Assembly: GCA_026390695.1 (NCBI GenBank)
Contig: JAPLFL010000092.1
Location: forward strand, 1-64,000
Direction of reading: 5' to 3'
Length of the DNA: 64,000 nt
Source: Candidatus Kapaibacterium sp.
GTDB lineage: Bacteria; Bacteroidota; Ignavibacteria; Kapaibacteriales; UBA2268
The position numbers and the translations under genes are program-made. Of the stretch, positions 10,064 through 19,734 are shown one piece after another. The first letter of the stretch is position 1. The number at the start of each line of letters is the position of its first letter. The notes under the pieces were generated by a model. It worked only from the letters and a program-made list of their open reading frames with translations. It ran no database searches and was not told where the DNA came from.

Positions 10064-11398
10064 TTACATCTCAGCCATCTGAGTCCTGAATAATTTCAAA
10101 CGTTGCTCAAGTTCTGGTATTTGTTCCATTTTAATCAATGAGGTACAAGCTCTGATACCTTCAATCCTCAAACTTCCAGTTGATGACAGTGGAATACTTG
10201 AAATTCCAAAATAAAGCAGGCTTTCAGTCAATTCATCTCCTCGTAATCCAGGGAAACTAACTGTAAAATAGAAACCATCTGCAATCGGAACATCTCCATC
10301 TTTATCATAAACAATTTGAAAGCCATTTTCGAGAAAAATCTTTTTCATTATTCTTGCTTTTTCAGCATATATTTTAGTCTCCTCCAGAAATTGATACTGA
10401 CCGTCGCTCGCTGCACGAAGCATAGCAGCTAATGCAGCTTGTGATGATTGAGGTACTCCACCTGAAGTTAGTAACATTGTTCCATAAGTTATAGCCGGGC
10501 CATAAACCTCACTCAAATAATATTGAGTCAGGTCTGGGAATTTACTATCGAATAATTTGGCAGAAATAAGCATCATTCCTATTCTCTGACCGGCATAGCT
10601 AAATGATTTAGAACTCGAAAGCAATAAAACAAAGTAATCAGTATATTTTGTTATACTTGGCGGATATGGAGGCTGATCCGGATGTGAATAATCCACACGG
10701 TAATCCATTCCTAAGTATGCCAAATCCTCAATTGGAATAACGTTATATTTTTCACAGAGTTTGGCAATTATCTGAATTTCTTCCTCCGACAAGCAGATCC
10801 ATGCTGGATTATTTGGATTTGAGAATAGTAAAGTTGATATATTACCTTTGGCTAAAATTTCCTCCAATTTTGCTTCTAATTTATTCCCACGATATTCATA
10901 AATATCTAATGATTCAAGCTTCAGGCCAATCATTTTCACTTGTAATCTATGAGCAGGAAATCCCGGATCTATCAATAAGACAGTATCTTTATCTTTATAA
11001 CGTCTGCCAGCCACCATAAATGTGGCATAAGCACCATTAATACCCCCAACAGTTGGCACACAATGCTCCGGTGCAATGTCAAGATTCAGAAATTTTTTAG
11101 CAAAACGAGCAATTTCTTCTTTGGTTTCTGTCACTCCTTCGGCTGATGGATAGACGGACGCAATGTTAGTTTTTAACGCTGCAATTTCAGCATCAATACC
11201 TATTTGCGAAGGATTCAACCCCGGAGTACCTATTTCCATTCTGATAAATTTTTCGCCGGAATCACGCTCAATAAAATCAACAAGTCGCATCATTACGCGG
11301 GTATTACCGGCTGCTATATTCCTGCGATCAAAATATTCTACATGCTTCTGGATAATTTCCGGTTTAATGGTAGTTTGAAGTTTGAAAAAATCTTTCAT
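10064..11398 (-). CDS. PLP-dependent aminotransferase class I/II
   Basis: FSNPNNPAWICLSEEE, IPIEDLAYLGMDYR, LLLSSSKSFSYAGQRIGMM motifs. Confidence 0.88.
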   Translation of the reverse strand: MKDFFKLQTTIKPEIIQKHVEYFDRRNIAAGNTRVMMRLVDFIERDSGEKFIRMEIGTPGLNPSQIGIDAEIAALKTNIASVYPSAEGVTETKEEIARFAKKFLNLDIAPEHCVPTVGGINGAYATFMVAGRRYKDKDTVLLIDPGFPAHRLQVKMIGLKLESLDIYEYRGNKLEAKLEEILAKGNISTLLFSNPNNPAWICLSEEEIQIIAKLCEKYNVIPIEDLAYLGMDYRVDYSHPDQPPYPPSITKYTDYFVLLLSSSKSFSYAGQRIGMMLISAKLFDSKFPDLTQYYLSEVYGPAITYGTMLLTSGGVPQSSQAALAAMLRAASDGQYQFLEETKIYAEKARIMKKIFLENGFQIVYDKDGDVPIADGFYFTVSFPGLRGDELTESLLYFGISSIPLSSTGSLRIEGIRACTSLIKMEQIPELEQRLKLFRTQMAEM

Positions 11399-11409
11399 TA
11401 GCCTCTTTG

Positions 11410-12285
11410 TTAATCAGTTTCTAAAATTCCTTTACTAATGTTAAATAAAACCTGCTTTCTGTACCAATCCGAGGCTCTGACATCTGAAATAGGCGATGCG
11501 TAATTTAAAATATGATTAGCAAATGATGAACGATCATCGTCTTTTAATTGTTTTAAACTTTTACCAACAAGAAAATCACAAGCAGAACTTGTGAACATGA
11601 TTTTCGGAGAAACTGATCCAATGGCTATTCCTGCCTTTTCAATCTCACCATTTTCATTTAAAATAAAATGATAAGCAAGTGAAATAATAGAACATTCCAT
11701 TGATTTACGGGTACCGATTTTTATAAAATCCGAATAGCAATTATTTTGAGTTTTATTTAATTTCAATTTGATAGCTCTCAGCACTTCTTTTGGTGCAAGG
11801 GCAGTTTTTCTGACTCCGACAAGAAATTCACTGAGAGGAATTTCTCTGATAATATTTGTAGATGATGCAATTTCACAAACAGCTTCTAAGGCAACTAAAG
11901 CAGTAGTGATATCTCCTGCCGGAGAAGCTGTACAAATATTTCCACCTATGGTTGCCACATTTCGTATTTGTCTGGATGCAAGCAAACTGGCAGCACGGTT
12001 CAAGGCAGGAAAAAAGTTTTTAATAGTTTTATCGCGAACAATTTCTGCAGCAGTAACCAAAGCACCAATCCTTATAAATGGCTCCTGCACTTTGATTGAG
12101 CAGTATTCATCATCTTTTAGTTTCTTTAAATTAATAACTGTAAATTCATCATCCGACGCGGGCATTTTTCTAATATAGAATATCAGATCGGTGCAGCCAG
12201 CGCCAAATCTAAAGTTTTCGGTAATATTTACTGCATTGAATAATTCTTCAGTAGTTTCAGGTGATATTGTATTAAATTCTTTCAT
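11410..12285 (-). CDS. FAD-binding (medium) subunit, xanthine dehydrogenase/CO dehydrogenase family
   Basis: FGAGCTDLIFYIRK; RQIRNVATIGGNICTASPAGDITTALVALEA. Confidence 0.88.
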   Translation of the reverse strand: MKEFNTISPETTEELFNAVNITENFRFGAGCTDLIFYIRKMPASDDEFTVINLKKLKDDEYCSIKVQEPFIRIGALVTAAEIVRDKTIKNFFPALNRAASLLASRQIRNVATIGGNICTASPAGDITTALVALEAVCEIASSTNIIREIPLSEFLVGVRKTALAPKEVLRAIKLKLNKTQNNCYSDFIKIGTRKSMECSIISLAYHFILNENGEIEKAGIAIGSVSPKIMFTSSACDFLVGKSLKQLKDDDRSSFANHILNYASPISDVRASDWYRKQVLFNISKGILETD

Positions 12286-12381
12286 ATACTACAAATTTAA
12301 GAAGAAAATCTCTTTTAATATAGAAAAAAATTATTTGTAATTGTTAAAGATATTAAATCTCCGATTGATGATTGCGCCCTC

Positions 12382-12453
12382 GTTCCCAAGCTCCTTCTTG
12401 GGAACATCCTCTTCGTTCTGAGCAAACCGTTACCAAGCCGGAGCTTGGAAACG
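12382..12453. repeat. Double-hairpin palindromic element (gttcccaagctcc...ggagcttggaaacg)
   Basis: gttcccaagctccttcttgggaac (12382-12405) and cgttaccaagccggagcttggaaacg (12428-12453); related arms near 61464-61521. Confidence 0.8.
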
Positions 12454-12462
12454 ATGGGAAAA

Positions 12463-12525
12463 AGTTACTGGTGAACATACAAAGTTCAGCATCAGACATA
12501 CTGTAATTTCTTTTTGATGGATTCA
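12463..12525 (-). pseudogene. Truncated 5' remnant of the 41769/60436 gene family
   Basis: Translates MNPSKRNYSMSDAELCMFTSN; intact paralogues read MISSKRTYQFTDAELCMLTSN and MISSTRFYSMSDADLCMFTSN; homology stops about 10 bp before the palindromic element. Confidence 0.85.
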
Positions 12526-12572
12526 TAAATAAACAGTCCTAAATATAAATATAACAAAAATAAATTAAAATC

Positions 12573-12761
12573 GAATAAAAAGCCGTCTGATAAACTTTCG
12601 GAAGCATCCGCCGAGCTTTTGGGATCGTCCGCTGTACTTTCGGGAGCTTATGATGCACTTTCGGGAAGTTCCAAAAGTGCATCGGACGTTCCCAAAAGCG
12701 TAGCGGACATCCCCGAAAGTGCATCGGACGTTCCCAAAAGTGTAAAAGTGGGAAAAATCAT
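12573..12761. repeat. 21-bp tandem array A (about 9 units) with central orientation switch
   Basis: Forward cttttgggatcgtccgctgta, ctttcgggagcttatgatgca; then inverted tgcatcggacgttcccaaaag, cgtagcggacatccccgaaag, tgcatcggacgttcccaaaag. Confidence 0.9.
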
Positions 12762-12841
12762 CAAAATTTATCAAAGAACTTTTTTTAATGTATAATGTAG
12801 AATGTACAATTCAAAATTATGGAAAAGAATTGAAACATTCC

Positions 12842-14707
12842 TTATCTTTTAGGCATAAAAGAAAAATATCCAAATGAACTTGATGTACTCCATGGAGTAT
12901 AGTAAGAACCTCCATACCCTTCCATAAATAATCCACATGAACCAGTTACCGAGTTAGTTTCAGAATATTTTGTTGAATTCTCTGAAATTGCTCCATCATT
13001 TCCAGAACCCATAAAAGAACCACCCGAGCATTTATCTTCTGGTTTTAATCTTGCCCCAAATGTTAGGTCATATGATGTGGGTCCATAGGTTTTCACAAGT
13101 TTATTAGTGTATTGATTTAATTCTCCGGATATACACTCTCTTAACTCGCACATACCACTTTTTGAACTTATATTAAAGATATAAAATCCTTTTCCGGAAT
13201 GAGCTAATTTTTTTAATTCTTCATTTGAATTAACCAAGCTGTCAAGTCCGGTAACAATTAATCCACTATCAATTTTCTTATTCCAATCTGGTGCAACATC
13301 CACTGTTGCAGTTGTGTCAACTTGGTAATCGTTTAAAGATAACATACCGCGACCAGCATTTACTGACTCTATTGATAATTTAATATTAATTTTTGCCGGG
13401 CCTTCTTTTAATCCTGTTAAATTAACATGGGAAGGATCATCACCTTTTGTGTAACATGGTGCTTCAACCATTAGTTTATCTTTATCAACAACAGACCAAT
13501 CCCATCTCCATTGCCAACTATCAGGTTTACTGACAAATACTTGTTGGTTATATTTGTCAACTGCGTAAGCATTGAAAGAAGGGTATTTTTGATTGACCAC
13601 AGGATTATTTTCATCTTGTTTATAATAAATATGAACTAAATCCTTAACTATATCTTTCATGGAAGCGATAGTTTCTTGATCTCCAACATAATATTCGACA
13701 TGTAAATGAGCTGCAACATTTCCAGAGTTTCCAGAAAATCCAATGGTCTGACCTTTAGAAACAATAGCAGAATCGTAAGTCTGAAACCTATCAAGATGCA
13801 AGTATCTTGATTTTGTTCCGTTTGGGTGTTTAATTACAACAAATTTCAAATCACCTGCTTTTTGCTTGGAATTCGGTTTGGGGAATATCATAGCCAGTCC
13901 TTCATCAATTGCTTCAACCGGTTCACCTATTGCTGCATGAAAGTCAGTCCCTTTATGTGCCTGAAAAGTTTGGTTACCATTTTTATCTCTTGGCCATGTT
14001 AGCCCACCTTTACTATCAAATGATCTTAATTTTTGTATTGGGCAAGTGATGGTTAAAGCCCCTAAAAGTGGCGGATCAATATATTCATTAAATTGAATAT
14101 TGTTAGATTTTGATTGTGCTTTTTGAATTATTGGAGGTTCGGTAATTGCGATTTTAATAACGGCTTCATAAGTGCCATCACTTGTAAACTTATTAATATA
14201 AGCTGCCCAAGGTAATTTTGCATGAATAACTGAATCACCAAGTTTGAAATCTGTATGAATTGTTTCAAATTCAATTAACTCATCATTATCACTTTGCTCG
14301 TCGATAATAGCGAAAGCCATGATTCGTTTATCTCCAGTAGGATTTAATGAAGATGGGATATTGAGAGTAAGGTCGTATTCATCAATTCCTAAGGGTAGAG
14401 ATTTACCGATATTTATTCTAACTTCATAAGAAGAACTAATTATCACGTCATAAATAAAAGCCGTCTGCTCAAAAGTTTCAGCTACTGCTGTATCGCTCGT
14501 TTTCTTAATAACGACACTTTCTTTTTTAAAAGCGCTATCGGGAAAAGAGAAAGTGGCAACTTTTGGTAAAGATACTGAATTCATTGAGGATTCTTTTGGA
14601 ACAACTGAGCTGCCACAGCCAGAAAGAACGAAAGTAAATGTTAGGAGGAATAAAAGTAAATTTATTTTCTTCCTAAAGTCAGATGATAATTGTAAAACAA
14701 CGAACAT
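12842..14707 (-). CDS. Lipoprotein with M23-like peptidase domain
   Basis: Lipobox LSGC; AHKGTDFHAAIGEPVEAIDEG; GNSGNVAAHLHVEYY (HxxxD and HLH). Confidence 0.8.
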   Translation of the reverse strand: MFVVLQLSSDFRKKINLLLFLLTFTFVLSGCGSSVVPKESSMNSVSLPKVATFSFPDSAFKKESVVIKKTSDTAVAETFEQTAFIYDVIISSSYEVRINIGKSLPLGIDEYDLTLNIPSSLNPTGDKRIMAFAIIDEQSDNDELIEFETIHTDFKLGDSVIHAKLPWAAYINKFTSDGTYEAVIKIAITEPPIIQKAQSKSNNIQFNEYIDPPLLGALTITCPIQKLRSFDSKGGLTWPRDKNGNQTFQAHKGTDFHAAIGEPVEAIDEGLAMIFPKPNSKQKAGDLKFVVIKHPNGTKSRYLHLDRFQTYDSAIVSKGQTIGFSGNSGNVAAHLHVEYYVGDQETIASMKDIVKDLVHIYYKQDENNPVVNQKYPSFNAYAVDKYNQQVFVSKPDSWQWRWDWSVVDKDKLMVEAPCYTKGDDPSHVNLTGLKEGPAKINIKLSIESVNAGRGMLSLNDYQVDTTATVDVAPDWNKKIDSGLIVTGLDSLVNSNEELKKLAHSGKGFYIFNISSKSGMCELRECISGELNQYTNKLVKTYGPTSYDLTFGARLKPEDKCSGGSFMGSGNDGAISENSTKYSETNSVTGSCGLFMEGYGGSYYTPWSTSSSFGYFSFMPKR

Positions 14708-14923
14708 AAAAATTCCTTAATAAAAAACAACAAATCATTCTTTTTCTCTTCTTTTCTGTTAAATTTTCAATTTTCCAAAACCAATAAATCCATAATGCCA
14801 TTTATTGGTAGTGTGGGTGTACAGGCAATTTATTGATGAACTTCAATCATAATCATTTCAAATAAAATTTAGGTATTTATTTAACGATTTGTTTTTATTT
14901 TTATTTTATTGTTGTTGTTGAAA

Positions 14924-14954
14924 ATTCGTTCCCACGAAGTACATGGGAACGAAT
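14924..14954. repeat. Perfect 11-bp-arm inverted repeat attcgttccca-N9-tgggaacgaat
   Basis: Direct reading; lies just 3' of the 14970 (-) gene. Confidence 0.8.
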
Positions 14955-14969
14955 TAAATGAATTGCGCT

Positions 14970-15992
14970 TTAATCAATTTTTACAAACATCCTGATTTGA
15001 TTTCTGAATCTGATAAAATATACTCCCGAAACCAAACCCGAAACTTTTATTGCATTTAATGATGATTGAACTTGTTCCAGTGTAATTATTCTATCACCTA
15101 ATGAATTATAAATATTTATATTTTCATTTTTTACCTGTTCATTTTTGGAATCAGGTAAATAAATATTCAATAGCTCTTTCACTGGATTTTCCGAAATAAA
15201 CATTTCCTTAGCTGAAACAGTGTCATTAACCGATAGAAATATTTTATAAGTCGCGATCACTTCGGCATCGCGGGCGGGCATAATTATCTGAGTAAATTCA
15301 GCACTGGCATCTTTGACAGAATCGCCAGTCCACTTATCGAAAATATATCCATTAGCAGCTTTATCAGCCTGAATATTTTGTGTGTCCTCAAACAAAATAT
15401 CACCTGAACCCGTACCATTTTTAACAATTAAATGAAATGACCTTTTTTTAAAGGTCGCAGTAACTTCAGCGTTACGGGCAGGCATAACAATTTGTGTTTG
15501 AATGGCAGTTGGGTCTTTGACCGGATCACCGATCCATTTATCAAACATATAACCAGTCGCAGCCAGATCGGCTTCAATGAAATGAATCTGTTCATAATTC
15601 AAATCTGCGCTACCGGTTCCGTTTTTCACAGTCAAGTGATAAAGATTTTTCTTGTAGATTGCCTCCATACTTACATCATGATTTGGCATTATAAGATGTG
15701 TCTTACCGGAAAGTGGTTCAAAACAACTTGCACCCTGCCAAGTATCGAATGAATAGCCTATACGAGGAGGATAAGCTTCAATTGAAATGTCTTGCCCTGG
15801 ACGATAAAAACCAGAACCCGAACCGTTTAAAACCGTCAGATTGAACATAAAAAACTGATCCGTACTTTGAGAGTTCATTTCCGGAACAAAGGAAATAAAA
15901 TTAAAAATCACTATTAAAATTAATGTGATTTTTATGTTGAACAGGTTCAGCGTGTGTGTGGCTGCGTTCATTGGAGAAGAAGATGTTTTCAT
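14970..15992 (-). CDS. Secreted protein with InlB B-like repeats and T9SS C-terminal sorting domain
   Basis: Three repeats NGTGSG...GYIFDKWTGDSVKDASAEFTQIIMPARDAEVIATYK; C-term NIYNSLGDRII...GLVSGVYFIRFRNQIRMFVKID. Confidence 0.85.
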   Translation of the reverse strand: MKTSSSPMNAATHTLNLFNIKITLILIVIFNFISFVPEMNSQSTDQFFMFNLTVLNGSGSGFYRPGQDISIEAYPPRIGYSFDTWQGASCFEPLSGKTHLIMPNHDVSMEAIYKKNLYHLTVKNGTGSADLNYEQIHFIEADLAATGYMFDKWIGDPVKDPTAIQTQIVMPARNAEVTATFKKRSFHLIVKNGTGSGDILFEDTQNIQADKAANGYIFDKWTGDSVKDASAEFTQIIMPARDAEVIATYKIFLSVNDTVSAKEMFISENPVKELLNIYLPDSKNEQVKNENINIYNSLGDRIITLEQVQSSLNAIKVSGLVSGVYFIRFRNQIRMFVKID

Positions 15993-16211
15993 GATGGTAC
16001 TCCTTGAAATACTTTTAAAAATTTGTGAATCATTACAAATATAATGACACAAAAAATGCGATTTCGTCTCCAAGAAATTTCAAATATTTAAGGAGATTTC
16101 TTACAAGCTTCTCCTAAAATGATATTTATTATCATTTTCTTTTTTAATCAATAAGTCAATTAAAATTTAAAACAGCCAAACCATTCCGTATTTTGAATTT
16201 TACATTTTTCA

Positions 16212-17540
16212 TTAATCACCAACTTTTTCATTTCTATACCTTCTTTCACCCAAAATTCTATAATCCATCTTATCAAGAGCCTTTTCTATCGCCTCTCTAT
16301 TTTTATACAATGAATATTTCTCATATTTATTCATTCCAATTCCTATAAACATAATTATTGCCGATATAAACACTGCAATTGTTGTTCTTTTCACCCATTG
16401 CTTATGCAATAATTCAGAAAAACAATATGCCGCAAAAATTGTAACCAGCGGATATAGAATGATTGTCCCTTGCGTCGATGGACTTGCAATCGAAATCAAT
16501 GAACTCAAACACATTAGCCCATATCCACTAACTGCTAATAATCTCACTTGCTTCCATTCTATACTTGCTTTCCTTCGCAAAAATAGATTATAAATTAATA
16601 TCATAACTTGAGCGGCTCCAAAAATTGTTACATAAACTGAAAACGGAGACGCCAACCAATAATGTTTAAGAAAATCGAGTCTTTCCGTTGTTGTTGCGCC
16701 CCAAAAACGTGTTGTATCAAAGCATGACGAAGCCAAATATTTTGTTAAATAAGTAAAAAAACTCCCTATATGATCAAGATTTAACACAATTAATTGAGAC
16801 AATCCAATCCCCTTTTGGTTTGACAATCCGAACTTAACCAAAGTTGGGATAATCAAACTTCCAGTTGTCAATAATCCCAAAGTAAAGAAACCCAAATGAA
16901 CTGTTATCCCCTTCATATTATTCATTTTTATCCATGAATAAACTCCAAACAATGTAAACGGAATTGTAAGAACCCACGACGCATGCATTTGAAAAGCCCA
17001 CAACATTCCAAAACCTATAAAATATGCTGCAAGTTTTGAATTAATTACCCCTATTTTTATTTTCGGATAAGTTTCAAATATACCAATCCAAAAAAGAACA
17101 GCACCCGGAACCATTTGAGCCGTATTCATAATCAAAGTAAAATAAACCAAACTCCATGAAGAGAAAAATATCCAAAAATAAAGAATAACCTTATTAAAAT
17201 TAGGTATCCTTTTTGAAATATACCACGCTAAAAATGCCAGAGAAATGCTAATAATGATGTTCGAGAAAATATGTGGCGCCTCAGGAATTTTAACAATAAA
17301 CCATAAAGCCGAAACAAACAGCCCTTGCAAGGCACCTGGGATTTGTCCGTGCGTATATGGAATATCAGTACCGAAAAAAGGATACTTCCCGCTCGTGAAA
17401 AACTCTAATCCAATTAAATATATCTGCTTTACATCCTCATCCGGATGCCAGAAATCATTAACCAAACTAAATGCCAACCTCGCAATAATTACAATTAATA
17501 TAGCAAGAATAAATTTAACTCTTTTATTATTCCAAATCAT
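16212..17540 (-). CDS. Polytopic GT-C-type glycosyltransferase-like membrane protein
   Basis: Multiple TMs; early acidic motif NDFWHPDEDVKQIYL as in GT-C enzymes. Confidence 0.6.
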   Translation of the reverse strand: MIWNNKRVKFILAILIVIIARLAFSLVNDFWHPDEDVKQIYLIGLEFFTSGKYPFFGTDIPYTHGQIPGALQGLFVSALWFIVKIPEAPHIFSNIIISISLAFLAWYISKRIPNFNKVILYFWIFFSSWSLVYFTLIMNTAQMVPGAVLFWIGIFETYPKIKIGVINSKLAAYFIGFGMLWAFQMHASWVLTIPFTLFGVYSWIKMNNMKGITVHLGFFTLGLLTTGSLIIPTLVKFGLSNQKGIGLSQLIVLNLDHIGSFFTYLTKYLASSCFDTTRFWGATTTERLDFLKHYWLASPFSVYVTIFGAAQVMILIYNLFLRRKASIEWKQVRLLAVSGYGLMCLSSLISIASPSTQGTIILYPLVTIFAAYCFSELLHKQWVKRTTIAVFISAIIMFIGIGMNKYEKYSLYKNREAIEKALDKMDYRILGERRYRNEKVGD

Positions 17541-18229
17541 ATCAACCTACAAAATTATAAATTTAACATAAACGAAACGTTTAGAAAATTATTTTATTAA
17601 AATCCTATCAAAAGTTTATAGAATAAAGAAAAATTGTAAATAAATAATTATACCCGTCAAATGAATCATAATATTAATCCATTTCGTTTAATCCATTACC
17701 AGAAAATAGCTGTCTGGAACGTTTTTCTATCTAACAGAATGTAAAATATATTTATCTAATCCACATATCATAAAGACGAATAAATCTAATTCTTCATCAA
17801 CCTTTTGAAAAAGGATGGCAGAAAGGATTTTCTTTTCCTCCAACAGTCATTATTTTGCATTTAACATTAATATTTAATAATCTAATGATCATTTTATTTC
17901 AATAATAATGCATTGATATACAAATAATCATTTTTTAATCATTAATTTTGATTATTTAAGATCATCTAAAATCAATTAATTTATTACAATACTAATTTGT
18001 CAATCTTTTTAAGATAATTTATATTCATCCCTAATCAAAAAAAAGAAATTTAATCCATATTTTTTTTCATAATAATTGTGAATATGAGTATTTGATTTAT
18101 ATATATTTTTAGCGTACCTTTAAAAAATATGAAACATAATAAAAATATTTAAATCTATATAAAATTTATCTATATCTGATGTGAAATATATTTTATCATA
18201 ATAGAAAATAATGTTAACAAACGTGTTTT

Positions 18230-18481
18230 ACGGCTCGTCTAAATCATTTTTTATGTTATCTGAAGTGTTTTTTGTATTAACTAAACGGTCAGATGACGAT
18301 TTTTAGTCGTTGGTTGACGATTTAAAGTCGTTGGTTGACGATTTTTAGTCGTTGGTTGACGATTTTTAGTCGTTGGTTAACGATTTTTAGTCGTTGGTTG
18401 ACGATTTTTAGTCGTTGGTTGACGATTTTTAGTCGTTGGTTGACGATTTTTAGTCGTTGGTTGACGATTTAAAGAGTGTTG
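18230..18481. repeat. 21-bp tandem array B: 9 near-identical units preceded in phase by 3 degenerate units
   Basis: ttgacgatttttagtcgttgg repeated 18293-18481; acggctcgtctaaatcatttt / ttatgttatctgaagtgtttt / ttgtattaactaaacggtcag 18230-18292. Confidence 0.93.
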
Positions 18482-19123
18482 ATTATAATAATTTTTATTG
18501 AGATATAAATAAATTATATTTAGATATTGATAAATATAATTTCAATAAATGAAAGAAATGTATAAATGAGAATGGGTGCAATTAAAATGATTCTATTCTT
18601 TATTTTTACATACTTCCTTGTCCCTTTTTTTTAGAAGAAGAACTAAATGCTGACGTTTTATCTCCTCTTATTCTTATTCCCCCTCAATCAAGAGCTTGTT
18701 AGCTGGTGTGTTTCTTCAATAAATGGAACAAATATTTCAAATCTCCAGCTCCAGATTAGCTTCAATCTCCATCATTATTCATTCATTATGCAATTGCTGG
18801 GTATAATTTAGTTTTCAATGAGCTTATTAAGATATTAGATAATGATTATTAGTAAATATTTATGAATTAATCACCGTTCGATAAGTCAAATTATTGTTAA
18901 TAAAATAATTTATTTATTTAAAATTCAAAAAAAAATCATCTTAACAAAGATGATTATACAAATTTAATAAACTTTTATGAATTAATTGCAAATAAATTAT
19001 ATTTGGATAGGAAGAAATTGGCAATTATTAACTATCGGAAGCTTGAAGATGAGTCGAAAATAGAGATTAATAGTAAAATATTTATTTTAGAAGAAAGAAA
19101 TTTTAATATTTCATTAAATTGTT

Positions 19124-19336
19124 TTACAATGAAGATTGACTTTGTGACGGGAAAGAATTAATTATTGCCATTAGAACCTTATTTACGTCCTCTGATTTTT
19201 TAAAATATATCGCTACAACAGGATCTATTTTTATATAACCATTCTCTTCGGGCAAACGAGCAGCATATTTTCCTCTAATTCCACGAGAAAAATCATATTC
19301 CTGACGCATTTCGTCATTAATATCTTTCTTTTTCAT
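19124..19336 (-). CDS. BrnA/CopG-type antitoxin-like protein
   Basis: MRQEYDFSRGIRGKYAARL...IDPVVAIYFKKSEDVNKVLMAII, directly downstream of a BrnT-like frame. Confidence 0.6.
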   Translation of the reverse strand: MKKKDINDEMRQEYDFSRGIRGKYAARLPEENGYIKIDPVVAIYFKKSEDVNKVLMAIINSFPSQSQSSL

Positions 19337-19337
19337 A

Positions 19338-19595
19338 TTATTTTCTTTCTTCTTTAGCGGCTGATCGGGAACTTATTATTCTGATTGTCTCGTTATCTTC
19401 TGTATTTGCAACGATTAGGAGTCTATTCTTTGATGACAAACCTATGGTTATAAATCTATGTTCGTTGATTGAATGAATCGGGTCGGTGATTGTAATTGGA
19501 AGGAAATCAAAGAATACTGTTTGTGCTTCATCAAAACTTACTAAATGTTTAATTAAATTTGATTTTGCTTATTTATCATCCCAATCAAATTTCAT
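19338..19595 (-). pseudogene. BrnT-family toxin gene with in-frame TAA at codon 9
   Basis: Translates MKFDWDDK*AKSNLIKHLVSFDEAQTVFFDFLPITITDPIHSINEHRFITIGLSSKNRLLIVANTEDNETIRIISSRSAAKEERK; stop at 19569-19571. Confidence 0.75.
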
Positions 19596-19734
19596 TTTAA
19601 ATTGATTTCATTATTAATGATATTTTCTTTTCACAACCGGCCAGTTTTAGTTTCTGACCGGAGATGAATTTCAATTAGAGCAAATCTTTAACTTTATAGA
19701 CATAAAAAACTTTACGATGTTTAGAAAACTATTC

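Noticed and set aside
11768-12178. 136-aa antisense ORF inside the FAD-subunit gene
   Set aside because: Antisense shadow of a well-supported CDS; many other antisense ORFs in the track rejected for the same reason.
14924-14954. Rho-independent terminator for the 14970 gene
   Set aside because: Perfect inverted repeat, but no clear T-tract on the gene strand and it resembles the dispersed gttccca...tgggaac repeats; listed as a repeat instead.
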